NCBI RefSeq assembly: GCF_002327085.1
Contig: NZ_CP023429.1
Location: forward strand, 1,178,001 to 1,242,000
Direction of reading: 5' to 3'
Origin: Neisseria weixii
Lineage (GTDB): Bacteria; Pseudomonadota; Gammaproteobacteria; Burkholderiales; Neisseriaceae
DNA: 64,000 bases
Below are positions 40,374 through 49,927 of this stretch, piece after piece. The translations under genes were made by a program, and so were the position numbers. The first letter of the stretch is position 1. Every line of letters begins with the position of its first letter. Under the pieces are notes generated by a model. It was not told the DNA's origin and did no database searches. It was given only the letters and a program-made list of their open reading frames with translations.

Positions 40374-40488
40374 ATGGCGTTTTATTTATTTATATTGTTT
40401 TGACATTCTAACCGTACTAAAAAGATGAACCGAATGATGATGACAAGCTGTTGGATTTTTAACTTAAACGTCATCTGCTCTATATAAA

Positions 40489-40520
40489 GAGGCCGTCTGA
40501 AAACGATTTTAGACGGCCCG
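40489..40520. terminator. DUS-like hairpin downstream of the glycosyltransferase gene
   Basis: GGCCGTCTGAAAAC faces GATTTTAGACGGCC. One arm lost its C (TTTAGACGGCC), so the stem is imperfect. Confidence 0.5.
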
Positions 40521-40524
40521 GCAT

Positions 40525-42094
40525 TTAGCTTATGGTATTTTTCTTCAAGAACATATTTACCCCGCTTTCACAACGAATTTGCTGCGTTTCTAAAGTATGC
40601 TTTAAGAGCACATCGTTTTGCGGCAACGCATCGCGCTCTGCCTCATGATGCCACAAATGATAAGCAATGCCGGCAAATTTGAGATTATGTCGTTTCATAC
40701 CGTTGTGGTAGCAGCGGGCCACAAACTCACTGTCTTCTCGTCCCCAACCGACAAACCAATTGTTAAAGCCGTTTACGGCCAAGGCATCTTCGCGGAAAAA
40801 GCTCATGTTGCAGGTTTTGATGCCGCGGTGGTTTTGGCTGCCGTTTTTGCCGACCAAAGCAGACAAACAACGGCATCTTAAAGCGGAAAGACGCTTTTCA
40901 ATACCTGAATCAAACACAGAAAGATTCGGCAATTGATCAGAGGCCAGAATTTCCCGAGTTCGTTTTTCAGTCAAAATCACGCGCGAACCTTGCACCAAAC
41001 GGCCTTTAAGTGCCAGTTTTAAATGATCGGCAATAAACGAAGCATCCAGAAGCATATCCCGTCAATCAATACAATATAATCACCTTTGGCCACCGCCAAC
41101 GCACGATTGCGTGATTCGGCAGCACGAAAACCATCGTCAGGCCGCCAAGAATGCTTCACCGGCACCGGGCTCTGCCGATTAACGTATTGAATCACATCTG
41201 CCGTTTCGCGGGTCGAACCGTCATCGGCCACAATAATTTCATCGGGCAAGCGCGTTTGCGATAAAGCCGATTGCAACACAAAAGCGAGCGCATCCGGCCG
41301 GTTATACGTAGTAATAATCAGCGATACTTTCAGGTTCTGGTTGCGCTCATGCAGCTTCACATATTTATAGTAAGAACCTTGCGCATTGGCCACCGAAATC
41401 GTGAGGCCGTCTGAACCGTAGGCAAAACCGCGTTTCAGGAAATAATTTTTGATAAACGACACGCCGCCGTGCAATAAAGCTTGAGCAGGAGAAGTCTGCT
41501 TTTTAAAGCGGTTTTCATCGGCATACAACGAAGAATATTGCTGCATTTTCTGAATCAAGCCTTCCGCGTTTTCAAAAGAATAATGTTTCAGACGGCCTGA
41601 CAAAGAATGGTTTTGCGCATCTTTGGGCAGCACCAGCGATTCGTGGACTTGGCGGTCAGAAAAGCGGGTAAAACGGCGGTGATAAAGGCGTGGCAGAATA
41701 TCCGGATACCAGCCGCAGCCTTTAATCAAACGGCCGTTGTAATGATTCAGGCGGGACAAGGTATAAATATTTTGCGGATTATTTTCCGCCACGGCAGCGC
41801 GTATGCTGCCGATTAACTCCGTATCAGGCACTTCGTCGCTGTCGATGCTGAAAATCCAATCGTTTTGCGCCAAACGTGCGGCCATGTTTTCATCGGGCCG
41901 AAACCGATAAAATCATGCTTGAAATAGCTGACGTTTTTAAATTGCGCGGCAATCTCGAATGTGCGGTCGGTCGAACCGTTGTCGAGCAGCAAAACTTCAT
42001 CGAAATCGCCCAGCGCGGTCAACACTTCCACCAAATAGCGTTCGGAATTTTTGACCAACATCGCGGCAGTTGCCGGAATTCTTGTGTTTATCAT
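40525..42094 (-). CDS. Two-domain family 2 glycosyltransferase (frame broken twice)
   Basis: Three consecutive frames join into one 523-residue protein by adding one base at 41887-41890 (A run, restoring FGPMKNMAARLAQNDWIF) and one at 41058-41060 (G run, restoring VLIDGDMLLDAS). The N-terminal domain (MINTRIPATAAMLVKNSERY, LDNGSTDRTFEIA, IFSIDSDE) resembles WaaE/LgtF-type LPS core glucosyltransferases. The C-terminal domain (VSLIITTYNRPDALAF, ADDGSTRETADV, WGREDSEFVARC) is a second GT2 domain with a GT7-like C-terminal part. It probably acts at the cytoplasmic membrane face in lipooligosaccharide or other surface glycan assembly. No other glycan gene is adjacent, so the sugar is unknown. Start at ATG 42094 has a weak ribosome site. 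Confidence 0.8.
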
Positions 42095-42186
42095 AGTCAG
42101 GCCGTCTGAAAAATATCTTAAACGGCTGTATTTTACCCGATATACCGCTACAATACGCATTTCATTTTTCAGACGGCCTATTGACT

Positions 42187-43155
42187 ATGCGATTGCTGCT
42201 CGCCCCCATGCAAGGATTATGCGACGACGTGATGCGTGATTTATTAACGCGTATCGGCGGTTATGACGAGTGCATCAGTGAATTTGTGCGCATTACCCAC
42301 ACCGTGCATTCCCGCGCTACATGGTTGAAATATGTGCCCGAAATCGCCAGCGGCAACAAAACCTTTGCCGGTACGCCCTGTACAGTGCAGCTTTTGGGCA
42401 GCGATGCCGACAATATGGCCGTCAATGCTTTGGAGGCAGTACGCTTCGGTGCCGATAAAATAGATTTAAATTTCGGCTGTCCTGCACCGACAGTCAACAA
42501 ACACAAAGGCGGCGCGGCTTTGCTGAAAGAGCCGGAATTGATTCACCATATTGTCAAAACCTTGCGCAGCCGCCTACCCGAACATATTCCGCTGACCGGA
42601 AAAATGCGTTTGGGCTTTGAAAACACCGATTTGGCCTTGGAATGCGCGGCTGCCATTGCCGAAGGCGGCGCATGCGGTTTGACCGTTCACGCCCGGACCA
42701 AAGTCGAGGGGTATGAACCTCCCGCGCATTGGGATTGGGTACGTAAAATCCGCGATGCAGTGTCCGTTCCGGTGACCGCCAACGGTGATGTGTTCACGCT
42801 GGCAGATTATTTGGCAATTAAAGATGTCAGCGGCTGCAACAGCGTGATGCTGGGGCGCGGTGCGGTGATTCGGCCCGATTTGGCGCGGCAAATCAAACAG
42901 TACGAGGGTGGCGAAACAGTGTATCCCACCAATTTTGCTGAAATTGCCGGTTGGATTAATCTCTTTTTTGATTTGTGCGTGGCCAAAGAAGCCAACAATA
43001 AATATCCCGTGGCGCGTTTGAAACAATGGCTCGGCATGATGAAAAAAGAATTTCCGCAAGCGCAGGATTTGTTTGAGCGCGTGCGAACCTTGAAAGAAGC
43101 GGATGAAGTGAAACAAGTATTGTTGGCATTTGAAACAGAACAACAGGCCGTCTGA
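42187..43155 (+). CDS. dusC: tRNA-dihydrouridine synthase (DusC type)
   Basis: A 322-residue FMN enzyme that reduces uridine in tRNA. It starts at ATG 42187 (MRLLLAPMQGLCDD); a TTG at 42181 is an alternative. Visible are APMQG, IDLNFGCPAPTVNKHKGG (catalytic Cys), LTGKMRLGF, TVHARTK and NGDVFTLADY with VMLGRGA. The short N-terminus and C-terminal length favour DusC, the U16 enzyme. It is divergent from the glycosyltransferase gene and ends in a DUS hairpin. Confidence 0.92.
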   Translation: MRLLLAPMQGLCDDVMRDLLTRIGGYDECISEFVRITHTVHSRATWLKYVPEIASGNKTFAGTPCTVQLLGSDADNMAVNALEAVRFGADKIDLNFGCPAPTVNKHKGGAALLKEPELIHHIVKTLRSRLPEHIPLTGKMRLGFENTDLALECAAAIAEGGACGLTVHARTKVEGYEPPAHWDWVRKIRDAVSVPVTANGDVFTLADYLAIKDVSGCNSVMLGRGAVIRPDLARQIKQYEGGETVYPTNFAEIAGWINLFFDLCVAKEANNKYPVARLKQWLGMMKKEFPQAQDLFERVRTLKEADEVKQVLLAFETEQQAV

Positions 43156-43159
43156 AAAA

Positions 43160-43190
43160 ATGCCGTCTGAAGATTTTCAGACGGCATTTC
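43160..43190. terminator. DUS-pair terminator after dusC
   Basis: ATGCCGTCTGAAGA and TTTTCAGACGGCAT with almost no loop. Another DUS (AGGCCGTCTGAA) overlaps the dusC stop. Confidence 0.8.
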
Positions 43191-43223
43191 TAGCGCAATA
43201 AAATTAGATTAAGAAAAATTAGA

Positions 43224-43697
43224 TTAAGAAGCCAATACGCGCGGGAAAAACACTTCGTTTTCCAAATGGATATGGTCGGTCAAATCACTGACCATTTCTT
43301 CCGCCAAACGGTACAAGCGCGTCCAGCTGCCGCAGGCATGTTCCGGAATTTCAAAATTGTTGGTTAATTCGCGCAGGCGTTGGATGGCTTTGTCGTGTTC
43401 TTCATGTTCGTGCATCATTACGCTAATCGGCATCGCCGCTCCGCGCCCGACCCCCTGATTCACCATCGGAAACAGCATGCGCTCTTCCTTCATCATGTGG
43501 CTGAGCAGCTCGTTTTGCATATAGGCCAATAATTCAGCAATTTCAGCCGGAAAAATATCGGCATGCACCGTTGCCACTTTTTGCGCCAATGGTACCAATT
43601 CATCAAACTGCGCGCGATGCACATTATGATAACGCTGCAAAATATGGTCGATGGTTGCATGAAAAGGCGCAGTTTCCCAAACGGTAAAATCAGTCAT
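43224..43697 (-). CDS. Hemerythrin-domain protein of the DnrN/YtfE/ScdA type
   Basis: A 157-residue protein with a di-iron hemerythrin fold: FHATIDHILQRYHNVHRAQF, NELLSHMMKEERMLFPM, MMHEHEEHDKA and DHIHLENEVFFP give the spaced His and Glu ligands. It matches the iron-binding domain of YtfE/ScdA/DnrN proteins, which protect or repair iron centres under nitric oxide stress. It lacks the N-terminal ScdA domain of the longer members. An A/T palindrome upstream could be an NsrR-like operator. It could also be an oxygen or NO sensor. Confidence 0.85.
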   Translation of the reverse strand: MTDFTVWETAPFHATIDHILQRYHNVHRAQFDELVPLAQKVATVHADIFPAEIAELLAYMQNELLSHMMKEERMLFPMVNQGVGRGAAMPISVMMHEHEEHDKAIQRLRELTNNFEIPEHACGSWTRLYRLAEEMVSDLTDHIHLENEVFFPRVLAS

Positions 43698-43744
43698 GGT
43701 CAGGTTCCTTGTGTTGGTTAAAGGCTTTCAGACGGCCTTTTTTA

Positions 43745-43770
43745 AAGATACATATTTTATGAATGTATTT
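43745..43770. promoter_or_regulatory. Palindrome upstream of hemerythrin gene
   Basis: AAGATACAT and ATGTATTT form a dyad (ATACAT/ATGTAT exact, 9-bp spacer). The half-sites look like those of NsrR (AAGATGCAT), but the spacing is wider than in the usual NsrR site, so the assignment is tentative. Confidence 0.35.
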
Positions 43771-43861
43771 AATGAATGCAAGGATACACCGGTTTGGCTG
43801 CTTTGTATAGCATGAATAAATGAAATAAGTCATTAAGAATAGGAGTGATTTTCAAATATTA

Positions 43862-44006
43862 TGAGATCTTTGCAAAATTCCTATCTTTGGCACATTTCTT
43901 CGTTGTGTGCTGCTCGAAAGCTTGCCTATCTTCATGATATATCTTCGCTTTCTGTGCTGCGGCAATTTGAACTGCACTCACACCTAGGGTTTTGCAAAGA
44001 TCCCAT
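43862..44006. repeat. Copy D of dispersed ~140-bp palindromic repeat
   Basis: A full-length copy with ends GATCTTTGCAAAATTCC and GGGTTTTGCAAAGATC and the conserved inner segments GCACATTTCTTCGTTGTGTG and TTCATGATATATC. It fills most of the 376-bp gap between the hemerythrin gene and tRNA-Ser. Confidence 0.8.
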
Positions 44007-44030
44007 TATTTGAGAATACTACAGTTAGAC

Positions 44031-44062
44031 AATAAAAAATCCCAAGTCAATATTGACTTGGG
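44031..44062 (-). terminator. Terminator of the tRNA cluster
   Basis: On the minus strand CCCAAGTCAA-TA-TTGACTTGGG is a perfect 10-bp hairpin followed by ATTTTTTATT, just downstream of tRNA-Ser. Confidence 0.9.
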
Positions 44063-44073
44063 ATTCATATATA

Positions 44074-44164
44074 TGGCAGAGGGGAAGGGATTCGAACCCT
44101 CGATACGCTATTAACGTATACACACTTTCCAGGCGTGCGACTTAAACCACTCATCCACCCCTCT
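44074..44164 (-). tRNA. tRNA-Ser(GGA)
   Basis: A 91-nt tRNA with encoded CCA. The acceptor AGAGGGG pairs with CCCCTCT. The anticodon loop CTGGAAA gives GGA, read as Ser (UCC/UCU). A long class II variable arm (TATACGTTAATAGCGTATC) and the T-loop GTTCGAATC are present. Confidence 0.95.
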
Positions 44165-44232
44165 GTAATAAAAGACTATTTGCCTGTAGGCTTTAAGCAA
44201 ATAATAAAAATCCGGTTTCAAACCGGAAGTTT

Positions 44233-44319
44233 TGGTGCCCAGGAGAAGACTCGAACTTCCACACCCGTGAGGATACTAGCACCTGAAGCTAGCGCGTCTA
44301 CCAATTCCGCCACCTGGGC
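44233..44319 (-). tRNA. tRNA-Leu(CAG), copy 1
   Basis: An 87-nt tRNA with CCA. The acceptor GCCCAGG pairs with CCTGGGC. The segment GCGCTAGCTTCAGGTGCTAG gives anticodon CAG (Leu, CUG). The variable arm carries an A:T pair where copy 2 has G:C. Confidence 0.95.
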
Positions 44320-44350
44320 ATTCAATTTTTCAGAGCAAAGAGACCAATCT

Positions 44351-44437
44351 TGGTGCCCAGGAGAAGACTCGAACTTCCACGCCCGTGAGGACACTAGCAC
44401 CTGAAGCTAGCGCGTCTACCAATTCCGCCACCTGGGC
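44351..44437 (-). tRNA. tRNA-Leu(CAG), copy 2
   Basis: An 87-nt tRNA, identical to copy 1 except for two compensating positions in the variable-arm stem (GTCC/GGGC here against ATCC/GGGT). It is the promoter-proximal gene of the three-tRNA cluster. Confidence 0.95.
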
Positions 44438-44506
44438 TTTGCTTTATTTACCGTTTTACGTTACAGTACCGAAGAAGGTGCCGCTGAAAACGAAAACGAA
44501 GTGGCT

Positions 44507-44534
44507 ATTATATATTTACAACGAAGAATGTCAA
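44507..44534 (-). promoter_or_regulatory. Consensus sigma70 promoter of the tRNA cluster
   Basis: On the minus strand TTGACA (44534-44529), a 16-bp spacer and TATAAT (44512-44507) are both perfect hexamers. The start would lie about 60 bp upstream of tRNA-Leu copy 2. It lies directly next to the start of rnr on the other strand. Confidence 0.85.
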
Positions 44535-44542
44535 CTGTAAAA

Positions 44543-47019
44543 ATGAATAAAAAAATTAAATCATTAAATCTACGAGAAAAAGATCCTTACTTAGAGCGAG
44601 AAAAGCAACGTTATGCTGAACCGTTGCCCAGCCGAGAGTGGGTGATTGAATTATTAGAGCAAAAAGGCGTGCCGACCAAAATAGAGGTTTTGGCGCGCGA
44701 GCTTTCCATTAAAGACGAAGAATACGAATTTTTCGAACTCCGCCTGAAAGCTATGGCGCGTGATGGTCAGGTGTTGATTAACCGTCGCGGTGCGCTGTGT
44801 GCGGCGGACAAACTGGCTTTGGTGAAATGCCGTGTTGAAGCACACAAAGACGGATTCGGTTTTGCCGTGCCTTTGGAAAAAACCGGCGAAGGCGATTTTG
44901 TTTTATACGAACGCCAAATGCGTGGCGTAATGCATGGCGACATTGTCACCGTGCGCCCTGCCGGCATCGATCGCCGCGGCCGCCGCGAAGGCATGGTGCT
45001 GGATATTGTCGAACGTGCGCAAGTTCAAGTGGTCGGCCGCTTCTATATTGATCGTGGTATCGCTATTTTGGAAGCGGAAGATAAACGCTTGACACAAAGT
45101 ATTGTGCTGGAGCCTGAGAGTGTGGCGCGATTTAAGCCTGAATCAGGCCAAGTAATTGTGGCTGAAATCGAGAGCTACCCTGAATTACACCGCCCTGCTG
45201 TGGCCAAAATCATTGAAGTATTGGGCGAATATGCCGACAGCGGCATGGAGATCGAAATTGCTGTGCGCAAGCATCATTTGCCGCACCAATTCAGTGAAGC
45301 TTGTCAAAAAGCTGCCGCCAGAATCCCCGATCATGTGCGTAAAAGCGATTTGAAGGGACGCAAAGATTTGCGCGATTTGCCTTTGGTGACCATCGATGGC
45401 GAAACCGCACGTGATTTTGATGATGCGGTTTATGCCGAGCGCATGGGTCGCAATTTCCGCTTGGTGGTAGCAATTGCCGATGTCAGCCATTATGTGCGTC
45501 CGGGCGATGCGATCGACAATGATGCAGTCGAACGCAGCACCAGCGTCTATTTCCCACGCCGTGTAATTCCAATGCTGCCGGAAAACCTTTCCAACGGCAT
45601 TTGCTCACTCAATCCAGATGTCGAGCGTTTGTGTATGGTTTGCGATATGTCCATCACTTACGCGGGCAATGTCAAGGAATATCAATTTTATCCGGCGGTT
45701 ATGCGCTCGCATGCGCGGTTAACTTATAATCAAGTGTGGCAATGGATTGAAGAAGGTTCCGACGATCCGCTGAAGCCGCAAATCGATACCTTATATAAAC
45801 TCTTCCAAGTATTACAGAAAAAACGCCAAGATCGTGGTGCCGTCGAATTTGACAGCGTGGAAACTCAGATGATTTTCGACGACAACGGCAAAATCGAAAA
45901 AATTGTGCCGGTGCTCCGCAACGATGCGCATAAACTGATTGAAGAATGTATGCTGGCAGCGAATGTATGTGCGGCGAATTTTCTGTTGAAAAACAAACAT
46001 ACGGCCCTATTCCGCAACCACTTAGGCCCCACACCTGAAAAATTAGCCACTTTGCGCGAACAATTGGGCTTGCTGGGTTTGATCTTGGGTGGCGGCGATA
46101 AACCGACCCGAAAGATTATGCTGTCTTGGCGCAGCAATTCAAAGGCCGACCGGATGAAGAGTTGCTGCAAGTGATGATGTTGCGCTCAATGCAGCAGGCA
46201 GTATATGAACCGCATAACGATGGCCACTTTGGTTTGGCTTACGAATCATACGCCCACTTCACTTCGCCTATCCGCCGCTATCCGGATTTGACCGTGCATC
46301 GCGCCATTAAAGCCGTGTTGCAAGGCGAAAAATACACGCCGCTAAAAACATGGCAGGCTTGGGGGGTGCATACTTCATTCTGCGAGCGTCGTGCCGATGA
46401 TGCCAGCAAAGATGTTGAAAACTGGCTGAAAACTTATTATATGCGCGATAAAGTGGGGGAAGTGTTCAAGGGCAAAATTTCCGGCATGACCAGCTTTGGC
46501 ATTTTTGTTACCTTGGACGACATCCACATCGACGGTTTGGTACACATCAGCGACTTGGGCGAAGATTATTTCAACTTCCGACCTGAAATCATGGCGATTG
46601 AAGGCGAACGCAGCGGCGTACGCTTCAATATGGGTGATGAATTGATGGTTAAAGTTGCCCGTGCGGATTTGGACACCAGCAAGATTGATTTGGTATTGGC
46701 AGACGGTAATGAAAACGGCACAAAAAGCCGCCACCTAAATTCACGCCGCGCGCCCGGCAAAACCGAAAGTAATCAATCAGCCGCAGCCGAAAAAGTCAAA
46801 ACGCGCAGTAAAAAACTGTCGGCAAAGGAAATTGACGAGCAAATGGCTGCCGCCAAGCAAAAAACTTCACGCCATAAAACGGATGAACACAAGCAAGCGG
46901 CCAAATCAAAGGCAGCAAAAAGCAAAAAATCATCTAAAAATAAAGGCGTTAAAATCAAAGTAAAAAACAGCGGCGAGCCTTCCGGCAAACGCAAAGGCCG
47001 CAGCAAAGCTAAATCTTAA
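44543..47019 (+). CDS. rnr: Ribonuclease R (frame broken once)
   Basis: RNase R is a processive 3'-5' exoribonuclease that degrades structured RNA and takes part in RNA quality control. The start is probably ATG 44543 (MNKKIKSLNLREKDPYLERE), with 44528 an alternative; neither has a strong ribosome site. Cold-shock-like domains are followed by the RNB core with TIDGETARDFDDAVYAE (catalytic Asp cluster, about 285-297), PENLSNGICSLNPDVERL, an S1 domain (FKGKISGMTSFGIFV) and a Lys-rich tail. The frame breaks at CCC (46107-46109). One more C reads DKPTPKDYAVLAQQFKGRPD and yields 825 residues. This is most likely a sequencing undercall. Confidence 0.93.
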
Positions 47020-47029
47020 ATTAGAGAGC

Positions 47030-47067
47030 CAAAGGCCGTCTGAAAGTTTATTTTCAGACGGCCTTTG
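47030..47067 (+). terminator. DUS-pair terminator after rnr
   Basis: AAAGGCCGTCTGAAA and TTTTCAGACGGCCTTTG with a short loop. Confidence 0.85.
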
Positions 47068-47217
47068 TCTTATTACTGCTTGCTAAAACTGAAGTTTTTT
47101 ACATAGCGCAAAAAACCATTGCTTCAATGGTGTTATACTGTAATAGGAATAAATAGTCGGCTTCAATAAAAATCCAACCACGCCGACACATAACAAAACA
47201 CACTGTGAGGTCATATC

Positions 47218-47979
47218 ATGTCACCACGTCCCGTTACCATTACGTCCTACAATATGCACAAAGGTATGTCGGCACTCAACCGAAAATACCAGCTCGACAT
47301 CATGGGAGATGCCTTACAATCGCTCAATTCAGATGTATTGTTTCTTCAAGAAGTGCAAGGTATGCACGCCAACCGCAGCAGCAAAATTCTCGAATACCCG
47401 AGCGAACCGCATTATGATGTGCTGGGTAACCATCTCTCCTTCAACCGCAGCTATGGCAAAAATGCCATCTATCCGCAACGCCACCACGGTAATGCCATCC
47501 TCAGCCATCTACCGCTTGAAACCCGCAATAATCTGAATATTACAGTCAATAAACACGAGCAGCGCGGCATGTTGCATTGCGAAGTATTGCCGGAAGGCTG
47601 GGATGTTCCTTTAGTGTGTTTGTGCGCCCACCTGAATTTGCGTGAACCTGACCGCGCCAAGCAATATCAGACGATTTTTGAATACGTCAGCCAACACATC
47701 GATACCCAAAGCCCATTGATTATTGCCGGCGACTTCAACGATTGGCGCTACAAATCAGCCATTTCTTTTGGTAAGGCGCTCAACTTAGATGAAGTGTTTC
47801 TCGACAGTAACGGCAAACGCCCGAAAACTTTCCCTTCGCGTATGCCGCTGTTGAGCCTTGATCGGGTTTACACGCGTAATTTGGACATCATGGATACTAA
47901 AATTCACAACAGCCGCAACTGGCAAATGCTTTCCGACCATCTGCCTTTGAGCGTCAAAGTAAAACCGAAATTACCTTAA
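47218..47979 (+). CDS. Endonuclease/exonuclease/phosphatase-family protein
   Basis: A 253-residue EEP-fold hydrolase. Key segments are TSYNMHKGMS (Asn), DVLFLQEVQG (metal Glu), HHGNAILS, CAHLNLRE (His), IIAGDFNDWR (DxN), LDRVYTR and LSDHLPL (catalytic Asp-His). It resembles the YbhP group. No signal peptide is seen, so it is likely cytoplasmic. The substrate could be DNA, a phosphoester lipid or an inositol-type phosphate and cannot be chosen from sequence. A GAGG ribosome site precedes the ATG. Confidence 0.88.
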   Translation: MSPRPVTITSYNMHKGMSALNRKYQLDIMGDALQSLNSDVLFLQEVQGMHANRSSKILEYPSEPHYDVLGNHLSFNRSYGKNAIYPQRHHGNAILSHLPLETRNNLNITVNKHEQRGMLHCEVLPEGWDVPLVCLCAHLNLREPDRAKQYQTIFEYVSQHIDTQSPLIIAGDFNDWRYKSAISFGKALNLDEVFLDSNGKRPKTFPSRMPLLSLDRVYTRNLDIMDTKIHNSRNWQMLSDHLPLSVKVKPKLP

Positions 47980-47997
47980 ACTAAAGCAGTTTTCAAC

Positions 47998-48056
47998 AGG
48001 CCGTCTGAAAGATGGGCAGCTATTTACCCTAGGCAAAAATTCTTTCAGACGGCCTG
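47998..48056 (+). terminator. DUS pair with long loop after EEP gene
   Basis: AGGCCGTCTGAAAGA and TCTTTCAGACGGCCT are separated by about 29 bases. It is a weaker terminator candidate because no T run follows. Confidence 0.55.
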
Positions 48057-48105
48057 AATTGCTGATAAGATAAGCATCATTCAAGATTTAATAGAAAAGG
48101 CGAAG

Positions 48106-48441
48106 ATGATGGATATCGAACACGATTACCTCAGCCGGATGCCGTTTCATATCGTATTCATCGATCCGCTGCACACTGATTTCAAAAGTAGCGCCCGGAA
48201 GTTAAATGAATACATCCACCGCAACCCGCTCGCCCATGCCCGTTTACACCAGCCGAAGTTTGCCGCTAAAATTCTTGAAATGGCCGCTTTCCGCAACAAT
48301 ATGCGCGTAGTGATACGTAAAGCCGATGCCCAAGTGAAGCATGATTTGCACTATCTCATCCGCAACGGCGTGTTTACCACCGATGAAAAAATGTGGTTGT
48401 TTATTAATGACCCCGATAATTTGGCAATGGTAAAAAATTAG
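48106..48441 (+). CDS. Unknown 111-residue protein
   Basis: I do not recognise a domain. The protein begins [20 protein letters not shown] and is basic, without a signal peptide or membrane helix. An AAGG site five bases before the first ATG supports 48106 (or 48109). A stop and a short gap with a variant DUS core (GCTGTCTGAA) separate it from trpG 41 bp on, so the two may be cotranscribed. Confidence 0.7.
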   Translation: MMDIEHDYLSRMPFHIVFIDPLHTDFKSSARKLNEYIHRNPLAHARLHQPKFAAKILEMAAFRNNMRVVIRKADAQVKHDLHYLIRNGVFTTDEKMWLFINDPDNLAMVKN

Positions 48442-48482
48442 GCTGTCTGAAATATAAAACGAGTAAATACAAAAGGTTAATA

Positions 48483-49073
48483 ATGCTACTCTTTATTGAC
48501 AACTACGATAGCTTCACCTATAACATCGTGCAATATTTTGCCGAACTAGGCCAAGCAGTCGTCGTGCGCCGTAATGACGACATTACTTTAGAAGAAATCG
48601 CCGCACTCAATCCGCAATACTTGATTATCGGCCCCGGTCCTTGTTCTCCGAAAAAAGCGGGCATTTCCGTGGCGGCCATGCGGCATTTTGCCGGTAAGCT
48701 GCCGATTATGGGTGTATGTCTCGGTCATCAAACCATAGGCGAAGCATTCGGCGGCAATGTGGTGCGTGCGCAAACCTTAATGCATGGTAAGGTCTCGCCG
48801 GTTCACCATACCAATAAAGGTATGTTTAAAGATTTGCCAAATCCTGTAACCTGCACACGCTATCACAGCCTAGTCATCGACCGCCATACCCTGCCCGACT
48901 GCCTTGAAGTTACTGCATGGACGGATGACCAAGAAATCATGGGCGTACGCCACAAACAATATGCTATCGAAGGCGTACAATTCCATCCCGAAGCTTTGTT
49001 GACCGAGTATGGCCATGAAATGCTGCACAATTTTTTGGAAGAATTCAAAGATTTCTGCGATCAAGCTGATTGA
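48483..49073 (+). CDS. trpG: Anthranilate/aminodeoxychorismate synthase glutamine amidotransferase subunit
   Basis: A 196-residue class I glutamine amidotransferase that supplies ammonia to TrpE or PabB. It has [31 protein letters not shown], the nucleophile Cys in [16 protein letters not shown] (about 80) and the His-Glu pair in [13 protein letters not shown] (about 171). TrpG and PabA cannot be told apart by sequence, and many neisseriae may use one for both. The position near trpD supports TrpG. An AAGG ribosome site precedes the ATG. Confidence 0.93.
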   Translation: MLLFIDNYDSFTYNIVQYFAELGQAVVVRRNDDITLEEIAALNPQYLIIGPGPCSPKKAGISVAAMRHFAGKLPIMGVCLGHQTIGEAFGGNVVRAQTLMHGKVSPVHHTNKGMFKDLPNPVTCTRYHSLVIDRHTLPDCLEVTAWTDDQEIMGVRHKQYAIEGVQFHPEALLTEYGHEMLHNFLEEFKDFCDQAD

Positions 49074-49402
49074 AACAAAAAATTGAATTCCAATGAACTA
49101 ACCGCCATGACAGCGGTCTGTATGTTCATACAATAAATGCCGTCTGAATCTGTTTATCCCCCAAATATGTTCAGGCGGTTTCATAATATACTCTCTTTAC
49201 ATGTCGAAAACCCTTTCGGCACAACACATTCGACAATACGCCTGCTCAATATCTATTCCACAAACCACCGTAGATTTCAAATTTGCCTTGGCGGCCGCGC
49301 TGTTTATTTTCCGGCCAAACAAGTCCTGCAAAGATTCCTCTTTGCGCTACCGGCAAATCCATAATTTATGGCAAAACAATACAATAAGGATATTGCTGCG
49401 TC
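49074..49402. other. Intergenic region between trpG and the membrane protein gene
   Basis: About 330 bp with no convincing gene. It contains an AT-DUS at 49138 (ATGCCGTCTGAA). The short overlapping frames here are not supported by ribosome sites or known families. Confidence 0.4.
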
Positions 49403-49900
49403 ATGCCTACCCCATCTTATCCCAGCCGCCAAGTGCTTTTCTATTCACTCATCTGCGGTTTCGGCGTATCATTGCTCGTTATCGAAGCCAATTGGCAGAT
49501 TCTCAGGTGGGCCGAGCGGCAAGACGGCTATCATCATCCGCCAACCGGTATATCCGCCCATCTTTTTGAAATTCTGCTGTATGCCACACTGACCTGCCTG
49601 CCCTTGGTTTTGCTTACCGTCGCGATTTGCGTGGCCAAACGGGTTTACCGCAACAAACGCGGCGGGTATATTATCGGCTTTTTCGCTACGGCCGTTTTCT
49701 TGGCCATTGTGATTGGCGCATGGCTGTTTAAAATGATTACCCACTACATGGAAGCGCATACTATCTGGCTGCCGCCCTCCGATTTTGCGTCTGCATTGGC
49801 TTATATTTGGTTATGGTTTTGTATAAGTGCCGTCATGCTGTGCGCTTGGCTGGCAGGCGCACCGCCCAAACCCGAACCCGGCCTCAAAGAAAGTGCATAG
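49403..49900 (+). CDS. Unknown membrane protein between trpG and trpD
   Basis: A 165-residue protein with four predicted membrane helices (about residues 10-30, 55-80, 88-110 and 128-150), starting MPTPSYPSRQVLFYSLICGF. No family is recognised. It lies 28 bp upstream of trpD on the same strand and is likely cotranscribed with it. Whether it has any role in tryptophan metabolism is unknown. Confidence 0.75.
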   Translation: MPTPSYPSRQVLFYSLICGFGVSLLVIEANWQILRWAERQDGYHHPPTGISAHLFEILLYATLTCLPLVLLTVAICVAKRVYRNKRGGYIIGFFATAVFLAIVIGAWLFKMITHYMEAHTIWLPPSDFASALAYIWLWFCISAVMLCAWLAGAPPKPEPGLKESA

Positions 49901-49927
49901 CATTTGTTTATTACCGAAGGAAAACAC

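Noticed and set aside
43745..43770. A firm NsrR operator
   Set aside because: The half-sites resemble NsrR, but the 9-bp spacing differs from the usual site, so it is kept only as a tentative palindrome.
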